From contig JAJEFB010000029.1 of NCBI GenBank assembly GCA_022820665.1, forward strand, positions 108,951-172,950: 64,000 nucleotides of DNA, read 5' to 3'. The notes under the pieces are model-generated. The model was not told the DNA's origin, made no database searches, and saw only the letters and a list, made by a program, of their open reading frames with translations. The first letter of the stretch is position 1, and each line of letters starts with the position of its first letter. This DNA comes from Anaerolineae bacterium. Lineage in GTDB: Bacteria; Chloroflexota; Anaerolineae; Aggregatilineales; Phototrophicaceae. This document shows, one piece after another, positions 56,761 through 64,000 of this stretch. A program made the translations under genes and the position numbers.

Positions 56761-58095
56761 TTACGGTCGCGCCATGTCGCGGCGCTTCCACATTGCCTGC
56801 GCCACGCTTGTCAAAGCGTATGCGGCCATCATCAGCGCGAAGGGCAATACCGGCAGATAATAGCGCGCCCAAGGCAAGGGCGTCAGCGCGAAGACGATAG
56901 CCGCTGTGCCGCCGCCGCAAAACAATAATAGCGCGCGATTCTGAAAGCTGATGTCGCGATCGCGAAGGAGCAGAAAAACACCGGCGGCAACAAGCGCCAA
57001 CATGACCAGCGCCGCGATCGCGTTGCCGCCGATGGTCGCGCCAGCCCATCCAGACCTTTCATAAATCTGGATTTGCTCGCTGATTTCGTCGTAGCCGGCC
57101 CATTGCTTGTCTTCGAAGTATTGCGCTTCACCCATCAACACAAAGCGGAAAAACCCTTTCACTCGCTGGGCCACAGATTGATAGCCGCCATAAACGCCCG
57201 CTTGCCGCTGCAAAAGCGCGGAGCGCTCGGACATGACATCCCCGGCGGTTTCAAGCGGCGCGTCCCACCAGCCGGGGTTCAGCAGATAGAACACCAGCAG
57301 CGTGACGATGCCAGCCATCAAGATACCCGCGAGCGGGCGCATTCTCAGCCTCTTGCGCGTATCGCCCAGACCCAGGCTTTCGTAGACGAACAGGCCGGAT
57401 ACTGCCAGAAACACAAGCGCCACAAGGAAAGCGCTGGTATGTTTTACGGCAATGGCAAAGCCGGCGCAGACGCCCAGGAGCGCGTATCGCCGCCAGCGCC
57501 GTTGACGAAGGAGCCAAGCCGCCGCCAGCAGCACGAGCATTATGCCGAGCATGTGGCTGCCTTCTTGCATCGCGCGCCTGCCGTTCAGGAGCAGGGTAGG
57601 GTGGGCGGCAAAAAGCAAACTGGCAAGCAAGGCTGTCGGGCGGTTTATGGTGATGCGCGCGAAGGCGTACAGGAGCGCCGCAGCGGCGGCCAGCTGCGCT
57701 GCCGAAGCCAGCCGAGCGATCTGAAGCAGGCGCGCCTCCGGTACGCGGTTGGACTCCAGGTTTAATCTGTAATCCCAGCCCCAATGCCAATCGTCATTCA
57801 GGTCTGTGATGGCGTATCCGCTGCTGGCAGCCAGCCAACCATAGATCATGTTGGATATCGAGCCGCTAGCCAGATTCGCGCGATATTCGCCCGCACTGGC
57901 CGACCTTTTCGCCCGGTGCGTCAGCTTTTCCCGATCGCCTTCCAAAAACAGGAAATAGAAATCGCGCCCGACATAGATCTTTGAAGATTCGTCGCCGTGG
58001 AAGGGCACAATCGCCGCGCCTCCCATGATGTAAATGGACAGCAAAGCCAGGCAGATGATATCGACGCCAGCTGGGACGCTCTTGACCTGTATCAT
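56761..58095 (-). CDS. GT39-like membrane glycosyltransferase (paralogue A)
   Basis: This 444-residue membrane protein has an N-terminal helix, a first outer loop with FHGDESSKIYVGRD (acidic residues as in GT-C active sites), and about ten helices. LLNGRRAMQEGSHMLGIML and KHTSAFLVALVFL are shared with the paralogue at 58.4-59.8 kb, to which it is similar along its whole length, including YYLPVLPFA near the end. Both probably transfer sugars from polyprenyl phosphate carriers at the outer face (inference). Confidence 0.75.
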   Translation of the reverse strand: MIQVKSVPAGVDIICLALLSIYIMGGAAIVPFHGDESSKIYVGRDFYFLFLEGDREKLTHRAKRSASAGEYRANLASGSISNMIYGWLAASSGYAITDLNDDWHWGWDYRLNLESNRVPEARLLQIARLASAAQLAAAAALLYAFARITINRPTALLASLLFAAHPTLLLNGRRAMQEGSHMLGIMLVLLAAAWLLRQRRWRRYALLGVCAGFAIAVKHTSAFLVALVFLAVSGLFVYESLGLGDTRKRLRMRPLAGILMAGIVTLLVFYLLNPGWWDAPLETAGDVMSERSALLQRQAGVYGGYQSVAQRVKGFFRFVLMGEAQYFEDKQWAGYDEISEQIQIYERSGWAGATIGGNAIAALVMLALVAAGVFLLLRDRDISFQNRALLLFCGGGTAAIVFALTPLPWARYYLPVLPFALMMAAYALTSVAQAMWKRRDMARP

Positions 58096-58175
58096 TGCCT
58101 GCCTACAGAAGTAGAACTGAGAAAGTCGTTAAGAATATCGCCCGTCATACGATGCCGAAACTCGTCGAGTTATTG

Positions 58176-58205
58176 GCGGGCGACCAGATTGGTCGCCCCT
58201 ACATG
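58176..58205. repeat. Variable-stem hairpin repeat, copy 3
   Basis: GGGCGACC-AGATT-GGTCGCCC: a perfect 8-bp stem followed by CTACATG, the same flank as copy 1. Confidence 0.7.
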
Positions 58206-58213
58206 CCTCATTT

Positions 58214-58261
58214 ATGTCGCCCGAAAATTGTTCACTTAGTTGTCCTCAAAATGTTCATTAC
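58214..58261 (-). repeat. 48-base dispersed repeat, copy 2
   Basis: The reverse complement matches 30260-30307 at 45 of 48 positions, in inverted orientation. Confidence 0.8.
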
Positions 58262-58427
58262 TTTCTTGGTTTTCCTGAGTGATCTAGCGGACCGCGCGTG
58301 GCGCTTGCGCGCGCCGATTGGACCAGGTCAATCCGACAGCGAGAGCCGCTCGGCGGCGGCGAAAAGGTCACAGGAATGTCGTGCTCAGGCAAAAGAGTAA
58401 GCTCGCCTGTCGCATGAGCGTCGCGGT

Positions 58428-59783
58428 TTACATAAACAGGGCATGATAAGTTCGAGACCCCATGCGATTCCAGAATAACCTGATCAGGCGCGCAAAAGCG
58501 CAAGCCGCCGCGAGCTGCGCGAAGGGCAGCGCCGGCAGATAATAGCGCTGCCAGGGCAAAGGCGTGACCAAAAGCGTAATCAAAGCGATACCGACTCCCC
58601 AGACCAATAGCAGCCAGCGATATTTGCTGTCGATCTGCGGGGCGCGCGCCAGATAAACAATACCCCAGAGGCTCAGCAGCGCCATGACAAGCCCGCCGAG
58701 CTTGCCAGCGATCGCAAACCCGGCGAATCCAGAAGTCTCGTAGGCGTTGATCTGGGCGCGGATTGCGTCATTGCCCGCCCATTGCGCCACTTCATGATAC
58801 TGGCTTCGGTCAAAAAATGCGTACTCCAGAAAGCCTTCGATTCGTTCCGCCGACGAAGCATAGCCTCCATAGAGCGCCGCTTGCTCATTCAGCAAGTCGA
58901 CGCGCAAGCGGAGTACTTCGGCGGCGCTATCCAAGGGCGCTTGCCACCAGGCCGGATTCATCAGATAGAAAGTGAACAATGCCAGCCCGCCCGCCGCCAG
59001 CAAGCCGACCAGCGACCGCGCTGTCTTTTGCCCCGCCTGTCCCGGCATTCTGGCTGTCTGGTAAAGCCACAGCGCGGCGCAGGCAAGAAAGACCAGCGCC
59101 AGGACAAAGGCATTGGGATGTTTTGCGGCGACGGCAAAGCCGGAAACGAGGCCCAGCAAGACGAATTTCCACCAGCGCCGCCCTTGCAAGAGCCAGGCAG
59201 CCGACAGCAGCACCAGCATCATGCCGAGCAAATGGCTGCCTTCCATCATGGCGCGTCTGCCGTTGATCAAGATGGCTGGATGCAGAGCGAAGATCGCGCT
59301 GGCGATGTAGGCTTCTGGCTTGCCGATGCTTATGTTGACCAGCGCAAAGAGCGCCGCAGCCGCCATCGCCAACTGCGCGGAAGAAGCCAGGCGCGCGGCA
59401 TCCAGCAGCGATCTGTCAGGAATGCGGCCCAACTCGCGATTCTCGGCATAGTCAAGTTCCCAATCCCAGTGCCCGTTGATCTGTTCGAGCCTGATTCCTT
59501 TGCTCGCCGCCAGCCAACCATGGATCGTTTTGGACACCGTGCCATTTATCAGGCGCAAATGCTGCTCGTCTTGACGACTTGACCAAGCGCTGTCATAGAG
59601 GACTTTTGGCAGGTCGCCTTCCTGGAACAAATAATAATAATCGCGCCCCATAAATATCTGAGTCGATTCATCGCCGTGAAAGGGAACCAAGGACGCGCCA
59701 GCGAGGACATAGGCAGCCAGCAGGAGCAGCCAAAGGAAATCAATCCACTTGGGGAATCGGTTTGGCCGGCTAAGCTCTGTCAT
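58428..59783 (-). CDS. GT39-like membrane glycosyltransferase (paralogue B)
   Basis: This membrane protein of about 451 residues has the same plan as the gene at 56.8-58.1 kb: VPFHGDESTQIFMGRDYYYLF in part, LINGRRAMMEGSHLLGMML, KHPNAFVLALVFL and YYLPALPFAQ. ATG at 59783 is preferred over a TTG at 59801. The start overlaps the end of the biotin carrier gene by 14 bases, so it is probably translated from the carboxylase transcript. A metabolic link between the two is not evident. Confidence 0.75.
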   Translation of the reverse strand: MTELSRPNRFPKWIDFLWLLLLAAYVLAGASLVPFHGDESTQIFMGRDYYYLFQEGDLPKVLYDSAWSSRQDEQHLRLINGTVSKTIHGWLAASKGIRLEQINGHWDWELDYAENRELGRIPDRSLLDAARLASSAQLAMAAAALFALVNISIGKPEAYIASAIFALHPAILINGRRAMMEGSHLLGMMLVLLSAAWLLQGRRWWKFVLLGLVSGFAVAAKHPNAFVLALVFLACAALWLYQTARMPGQAGQKTARSLVGLLAAGGLALFTFYLMNPAWWQAPLDSAAEVLRLRVDLLNEQAALYGGYASSAERIEGFLEYAFFDRSQYHEVAQWAGNDAIRAQINAYETSGFAGFAIAGKLGGLVMALLSLWGIVYLARAPQIDSKYRWLLLVWGVGIALITLLVTPLPWQRYYLPALPFAQLAAACAFARLIRLFWNRMGSRTYHALFM

Positions 59784-60282
59784 CTTCTGGGGATGGACCA
59801 ATCTCGACCAGCATGTCTCCCTTGTCCACCGCCTGGCTGGCGTCGACGTGTATCGCCGTAACCACGCCAGCGACCGGCGACTTCAGTTCGTTCTGCATCT
59901 TCATCGATTCCAGGATCACAACCGTATCGCCCTGCGCCACCGTCTGCCCGACTTCCACCGTGACCATGACGATCAGACCGGGCATGGGCGCAGTCACTTC
60001 GCCGGAAGTGATCTTCAATCCGCCGCGCCGCTGCATCAGCAGCATGGCGCGTTCGTCCAGCACTTGCGTCTCGAAGAGTTGGCCGCCCATCATGACCGCG
60101 ATCTTGCCTTCGTCATCATCGATGACGGCTTCCAGGGATTTGTTCTCGGTGATGATCGAATACAGGGAACCGCCCAGGTTGAGGAAATCCACATCGCGCA
60201 GCTCGCCGTTGACCAGGATGGCGCCATCGTTGTCGATCTCAATTTCGTAGCTTTGGTCGTCGATGACTGTGACGTACTTCAT
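59770..60282 (-). CDS. Biotin carboxyl carrier protein of an acyl-CoA carboxylase
   Basis: The 170-residue protein carries biotin between the carboxylase and the carboxyltransferase. The biotinyl domain at the C-terminus has TAPMPGLIVMVTVEVGQ and VVILESMKMQNEL, with biotinylated Lys128; ESMKM replaces the more usual AMKM. The N-terminal half (about 1-90) resembles the linker domain of propionyl-CoA carboxylases. ATG at 60282 overlaps the previous gene in ATGA and has AGAGG 8 bases upstream. It is third in the operon. Confidence 0.88.
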   Translation of the reverse strand: MKYVTVIDDQSYEIEIDNDGAILVNGELRDVDFLNLGGSLYSIITENKSLEAVIDDDEGKIAVMMGGQLFETQVLDERAMLLMQRRGGLKITSGEVTAPMPGLIVMVTVEVGQTVAQGDTVVILESMKMQNELKSPVAGVVTAIHVDASQAVDKGDMLVEIGPSPEDDRA

Positions 60283-61802
60283 CGGTGCATCCTCTCGAAG
60301 CGGCCCATCCACTTCCAGTTGCTGGCGTCGCGCTTCGCCGGCGCGACCACTTGCGATGCCAGCCGCCGCTCGCGATGCGCGTACAAGGTCGCGGCAATGG
60401 CTACGGTCTCCAATTGAGTCGCTGTCGGCGTCTTTTCATAAGTGTTCATATTGAAGCGCTGCTCGACAAAATTGGTATCAATCTGCCCGGCGATGAAGCT
60501 GATGCTGTTGAGCAAATTGATGTGGAAGGGAATGTTGTGCTTCAAGCCCATAATGCGATATTCGGACAAGGCGCGCCGCATCCGCAGCATCGCTTCCGAA
60601 CGCGTCTCGCCCCAGGTTATCAATTTGGAGATCATGCTATCGTAGTAGGGCGTGATTTCCGAGCCGCGGTAGACGCCGCTGTCCACGCGCACGCCCGGTC
60701 CCGTCGGCAGGATCATCGTGGTGATCTGGCCCGTCGACGGCATGAAATCGGCATAGGGGTCTTCGGCGTTGATGCGGCATTCGATGGCCCAGCCCTTGGG
60801 ATGCAGCACGTTCTCTGTTGGACCCATGCGCCGCCCGCGGGCGATGCGTATCTGCTCTTTTGCCAGGTCGACGCCGGTCACCAGTTCGGTCACCGGATGT
60901 TCCACTTGCAGGCGCGTGTTCATCTCCAGGAAGTAGTAATTTTTGTCGCGGTCGACCAGGCATTCGATCGTGCCGGCATTGACATAGCCGACCGATTCGG
61001 CCGCGGCGATCGCCATCTCGCCCATTTTCTGCCGCAGTTCAGTATCGACGAAGACGCTGGGCGCCTCTTCCACCAGCTTCTGGTGACGCCTTTGAATGGA
61101 ACATTCGCGCTCGCCCAGGTGTATTGTGTTGCCATGACTGTCCGCCAGGATCTGAAATTCGATGTGACGCGCGCCCTGCAGCAGTTTTTCCAGATATACG
61201 TCGCCATTGCCAAAGGCGCTTTCCGCCTCCATGCGCGCCGTGATCAGCGCCGTTTCGAAGTCCTCGGCGCGGCGCACGGGGCGCATGCCCTTGCCGCCGC
61301 CGCCGGCCACGGCTTTGATCAAGACCGGGAAGCCGATTGACTTGGCGGCCGCAGCCAATTCGTCGTTGGACAAGCCAGCCTCGATCCCGGGGATCAGGGG
61401 CACCTTGTTGCGGGTCACGGCAAGTCGCGCGGCGTGTTTGTCGCCCATGGTGGCGATGGCATCGGGGGAGGGTCCGATCCAGACCAGACCTGCGTCGATG
61501 ACTTGTCCAGCGAAATCGGCGTTTTCCGCCAGGAAGCCATAACCCGGGTGAATGGCGTCCGCCCCGGTCTTGCGCGCCACCTCAATGAGCGTATCTTTCT
61601 TGAGATAGCTTTCCGCCGGGCGCGGTCCGCCAATGTGAACCGCCTCGTCGGCGTAGCGGACGTGCAGGGCGGCGCGATCGACATCGGAATAGACAGCCAC
61701 GGTCGGGATGCCCAGATCGCGGGCGGCGCGTATGATGCGCACGGCGATTTCGCCGCGATTGGCGATCAAGATCTTGTTGATGCCGGTGAGTTGCTCAGCC
61801 AT
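60279..61802 (-). CDS. Biotin carboxylase subunit (acetyl/propionyl-CoA carboxylase)
   Basis: This ATP-grasp enzyme carboxylates biotin. Motifs are ILIANRGEIAVRIIRAARDL, VAGGGGKGMRPVRRAEDF, YLEKLLQGARHIEFQIL, FLEMNTRLQVEHPVTE (catalytic Glu and Arg) and ECRINAED. Length 507 is a little above a pure AccC (about 450) because of a C-terminal extension resembling that of PccA-type subunits. AGGAGG lies 5 bases upstream. It is 9 bases from the carboxyltransferase gene and overlaps the carrier gene by 4. Confidence 0.93.
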   Translation of the reverse strand: MAEQLTGINKILIANRGEIAVRIIRAARDLGIPTVAVYSDVDRAALHVRYADEAVHIGGPRPAESYLKKDTLIEVARKTGADAIHPGYGFLAENADFAGQVIDAGLVWIGPSPDAIATMGDKHAARLAVTRNKVPLIPGIEAGLSNDELAAAAKSIGFPVLIKAVAGGGGKGMRPVRRAEDFETALITARMEAESAFGNGDVYLEKLLQGARHIEFQILADSHGNTIHLGERECSIQRRHQKLVEEAPSVFVDTELRQKMGEMAIAAAESVGYVNAGTIECLVDRDKNYYFLEMNTRLQVEHPVTELVTGVDLAKEQIRIARGRRMGPTENVLHPKGWAIECRINAEDPYADFMPSTGQITTMILPTGPGVRVDSGVYRGSEITPYYDSMISKLITWGETRSEAMLRMRRALSEYRIMGLKHNIPFHINLLNSISFIAGQIDTNFVEQRFNMNTYEKTPTATQLETVAIAATLYAHRERRLASQVVAPAKRDASNWKWMGRFERMHR

Positions 61803-61811
61803 CGACGCCTC

Positions 61812-63362
61812 CTAGAGCGGAATGTTGCCATGCTTCTTGGGCAGGTTCTCGTCGCGCTTGTTCCCGAAAACCTGCAAGGCGTTGATCAAACGCGCGCGGG
61901 TATTGCGCGGCTCGATGACGTCGTCGATGAAGCCTCGGCTGGCGGCGATATAGGGATTGGCAAAGGTCTGGCGATAGTCTTGCGCCAGTTCCTGCTTGCG
62001 GGCGGCGGGGTCCTCGGCTTCTTTCAACTCGCGGCGGTAGATGATCTCGACCGCGCCCTCGGGACCCATCACGGCGATTTCGGCGGTGGGCCAGGCGATG
62101 TTGAGATCGGCGCGGATATGCTTGCTGCTCATGACGCAATATGCGCCCCCGTAAGACTTGCGCGTGGTGACGGTCAGCTTGGGCACGGTGGCCTCGCAAA
62201 AGGCGTAAAGCAGCTTGGCGCCGCTCATGATGATGCCGTTGTGCTCCTGGTCGGTGCCCGGCAGATAGCCGGGGACATCAACGAAGGTGATCAGCGGCAC
62301 GTTGAAAGCGTCGCAGGCGCGCACGAAGCGCGCGGCTTTGACGCTGGCATTGATATCCAGCACGCCAGCCAGCACCATGGGCTGATTAGCGACGATGCCA
62401 ACCGCGGACCCGCCCAGCCGCGCGTAGCCCACCACGATATTGCCGGCGAATTCTTCGTGCACTTCGAAGAAGTGCCCGTCATCGACGATGAGCTCGATGA
62501 CTTTTTTCATATCGTAGGGCTGGTTGGGATTCTCGGGCACGATCGTGTCCAGGGCGCTTTCGGTACGCAGGGGATCATCGGTCGTGGCTATGACCGGCGG
62601 ATCTTCCATATTGTTCTGCGGCAGGTAGCTGAGCAATTCGCGGGCCAGAAGCAGGGATTGGGCTTCGTCATCGGCCACAAAATGGCAAACGCCGCTCTTG
62701 CTGGCGTGCACCGAGGCCCCGCCCAGATCCTCGAAGCTGACATCTTCATTGAGCACTTGCTTGACCACGTCTGGACCGGTGATGAACATATAACTGCTGT
62801 CTTTGACCATGATGATGTAATCGGTCAGGGCCGGGCTGTAGACGGCGCCGCCGGCGCAGGGTCCCATGATCACGCTGATTTGGGGAATGACGCCGCTGGC
62901 GAGGGTGTTCTGCAGGAAAATATCGGCATAGCCGCCCAGGCTCTCCACGCCCTCCTGGATCCTGGCGCCGCCGCTGTCGTTCAAGCCGATGACCGGCGCG
63001 CCCACCTTGATCGCCATATCCATGATCTTGAGGATCTTGTCGGCGTGGGCCTCGCTCAAGCTGCCGCCCATGACGGTGAAGTCTTGCGAATAGACATAGA
63101 CCAGTCGGCCGTCGATGGTGCCCCAGCCGGTCACGACGCTGTCGCTGAGCGGCTTGTTGTCGTCCAGCCCGAACTTGTTGTTGTGATGATGCACAAAGGC
63201 GTCGACTTCGCGGAAGCTGCCGGGATCGAGCAGCATTTCCAGGCGTTCGCGGGCGGTTTTCTTGCCTTGATCGTGCTGCCGCTTGATCCGCGCCTCGCCG
63301 CCGCCCAGCTGGCTCTGGGCGCGCTTGGCGCGCAACTGCTCGATCTTGGGGCTGATGGTCAT
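61812..63362 (-). CDS. Acyl-CoA carboxylase carboxyltransferase subunit (propionyl-CoA carboxylase beta)
   Basis: This 516-residue crotonase-fold protein moves the carboxyl group from biotin to propionyl-CoA, giving methylmalonyl-CoA. Signature segments include [43 protein letters not shown] in part, [46 protein letters not shown] and a C-terminal [13 protein letters not shown], all typical of PccB/MmdA. Acetyl-CoA as substrate cannot be excluded. With the mutase subunits elsewhere in the window this supports a propionyl-CoA to succinyl-CoA route. It is the first gene of the operon. Confidence 0.93.
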   Translation of the reverse strand: MTISPKIEQLRAKRAQSQLGGGEARIKRQHDQGKKTARERLEMLLDPGSFREVDAFVHHHNNKFGLDDNKPLSDSVVTGWGTIDGRLVYVYSQDFTVMGGSLSEAHADKILKIMDMAIKVGAPVIGLNDSGGARIQEGVESLGGYADIFLQNTLASGVIPQISVIMGPCAGGAVYSPALTDYIIMVKDSSYMFITGPDVVKQVLNEDVSFEDLGGASVHASKSGVCHFVADDEAQSLLLARELLSYLPQNNMEDPPVIATTDDPLRTESALDTIVPENPNQPYDMKKVIELIVDDGHFFEVHEEFAGNIVVGYARLGGSAVGIVANQPMVLAGVLDINASVKAARFVRACDAFNVPLITFVDVPGYLPGTDQEHNGIIMSGAKLLYAFCEATVPKLTVTTRKSYGGAYCVMSSKHIRADLNIAWPTAEIAVMGPEGAVEIIYRRELKEAEDPAARKQELAQDYRQTFANPYIAASRGFIDDVIEPRNTRARLINALQVFGNKRDENLPKKHGNIPL

Positions 63363-63808
63363 ACCTGGTCTCCGTTTGCTGTGTTTGTATTGCGGGCGGT
63401 CATGTTTCCTCCGCTAATTGTAACACCGTCTGCGAGCCGGGGGTGTTGTACCGGGCGGCAAAACAGCCATCCAGTATAGGGGGTCGGGCGGTTGAAATAC
63501 AGGGGAAAGTCGCGAAGCCCGGGGCGATGGAAGGTTGTCTCGGCATTGCCCTTTGGCGTACCCGCGAGTCCCTCGCAAGCGCCCCGAGAAGTCCCCAGCT
63601 TTTTGGTGATTTTGACGAGGTCGACGGGCTGGAGGGCGCGGTATTGCTGGGTTTTGGATTTGGCGCTGAGGCACAGAGGGCGCAGAGAATTTTGATTCAC
63701 CACAGAGGCGCAGAGGGCACAGAGATTTTTTTTCACCACAAAGACACGAAGGGCACGAAGGGATTTGGGGGAGGCATTGGATTGGCGCTTTGCGGATTGC
63801 ATGGTTGA
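63363..63808. other. 446-base intergenic region with repeats
   Basis: The first 300 bases show nothing recognisable; a promoter for the carboxylase operon is expected but was not identified. Three periodic CACCACAGAGG-type units lie at 63668-63766. Open frames across this region are low-complexity artefacts of the repeat. Confidence 0.6.
63668..63766 (+). repeat. CACCACAGAGG-type repeat, three tandem units
   Basis: Three diverged units of about 30 bases follow one another: GGCACAGAGGGCGCAGAG, TTCACCACAGAGGCGCAGAG and TTCACCACAAAGACACGAAG. The family is common in bacterial genomes outside the Proteobacteria. Confidence 0.8.
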
Positions 63809-64000
63809 TCAGGCGAAGTCGATGAGGGCGCGGCCGGTGTGTCGGCTGCCGTACCAGGCCAGGGCGGTGGCGATGACGGTGTCGTCGTGTCCGCCGGCGG
63901 GGGCGCCGTAGCGCCAGGCGCCGCTGGGCAGGCGCTCGAGGGAGTAGTTGGCCAGTTCGGCGAGCAGGACGGGGTCGTTGAGCAGGGCGATGTCATTGCG
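63809..64000 (-). CDS. C-terminal part of a protein resembling phage terminase large subunit (runs off window)
   Basis: The minus strand is open from the window edge for 63 codons to a TGA at 63809-63811. It contains DPVLLAELANYSLERLP, GAWRYGAPAGGHDDTVIATALAW and ends RALIDFA. The HDD followed by a hydrophobic helix, after a stretch that reads xRYxAPxGxHDD, is the layout at the end of the nuclease domain of terminase large subunits, which cut and package phage DNA. Only the end is visible. GC content is very high, near 70% by eye, above the neighbours. Confidence 0.55.
   Translation of the reverse strand, partial: RNDIALLNDPVLLAELANYSLERLPSGAWRYGAPAGGHDDTVIATALAWYGSRHTGRALIDFA

Larger units (their letters stand above)
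58096..58427. other. 332-base intergenic region with repeats
   Basis: It separates the two GT39-like paralogues and carries a hairpin repeat (58176-58205) followed by the 48-base repeat (58214-58261). The rest has no recognisable function; an open frame near 58258-58427 is not convincing. Confidence 0.6.

Noticed and set aside
58258..58503. Minus-strand open frame between GT39-like paralogues
   Set aside because: Its first part is the shadow of the glycosyltransferase end; the remainder shows no family pattern. A gene remnant is possible but not supported.
63359..63802. 147-codon minus-strand open frame upstream of the carboxyltransferase
   Set aside because: Part of it is the translated CACCACAGAGG repeat (typical LCALCASVV pattern), so it is not a real gene.
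63733..63996. Low-complexity minus-strand frame rich in Pro, Ser and Thr at the window end
   Set aside because: It is an out-of-frame shadow of the terminase-like frame, which reads sensibly in another phase.

Overview
This 64-kb window looks like chromosome from a Chloroflexota bacterium, most likely Anaerolineae-like. The assignment is an inference from gene content: two adjacent NuoM-type Complex I subunits, menaquinone methylation, a B12-dependent propionyl-CoA pathway, an archaeal/eukaryotic-type ProRS, S1-rich proteins, and many PMT/GT39-type membrane glycosyltransferases. Base composition is moderately GC-rich. No rRNA, tRNA or CRISPR array was seen.

Layout. 0-6.4 kb: end of a nuo operon (NuoM C-terminus, second NuoM, NuoN), running into atpI-atpB-atpE and an atpF whose C-terminus carries the delta-subunit C-terminal domain. 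A terminator follows and the F1 genes are not here. 6.5-12.7 kb: murE, then envelope sugar genes (GT39-type, GT2, polyprenyl-phosphate sugar transferase) and a MazG-like hydrolase. 12.9-27.2 kb: mainly information processing: proS, a duplicated-NYN protein, rpsO, pnp with an Arg/Gly-rich tail, two methyltransferase-like proteins, a phosphoribosyltransferase, two adjacent four-S1-domain proteins, rpsU and infA. 27.3-34.4 kb, minus strand: hrcA-grpE-dnaK-dnaJ-prmA-menG. 34.5-48.1 kb, mostly plus strand: trxA, the cobalamin-binding subunit of methylmalonyl-CoA mutase with meaB, prs, a VTT membrane protein, secA, a metallo-beta-lactamase-fold protein, mutM (minus), dnaE and pfkA. 48.4-53 kb, minus strand: ybaK, an SDR, an AT-richer gene for a TIR-like protein, and the mutase large subunit. 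53.2-63.4 kb: a CHAD protein, three GT39-like membrane proteins and a propionyl-CoA carboxylase operon (carboxyltransferase, biotin carboxylase, biotin carrier). The window ends in a GC-rich reading frame resembling the C-terminus of a phage terminase large subunit.

How genes connect. The carboxylase (60-63 kb), mutase large subunit (51-53 kb) and cobalamin subunit plus MeaB chaperone (35-36 kb) form a dispersed propionyl-CoA to succinyl-CoA pathway. Complex I and FO genes are in one direction and may share a transcript. S15, PNPase, S1-like proteins, S21, IF-1 and ProRS make a loose translation/RNA-turnover neighbourhood.

Most notable: the b-delta fusion with no neighbouring F1 genes; an approximately 185-residue hydrophilic insertion in AtpB; a PF10137-type TIR-like protein in an AT-rich patch; tandem NYN domains with a decayed first copy; and several dispersed repeat families, including hairpins whose stem sequences differ but whose pairing is preserved. 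All assignments come from reading sequence and remembered family motifs; no database search was run.
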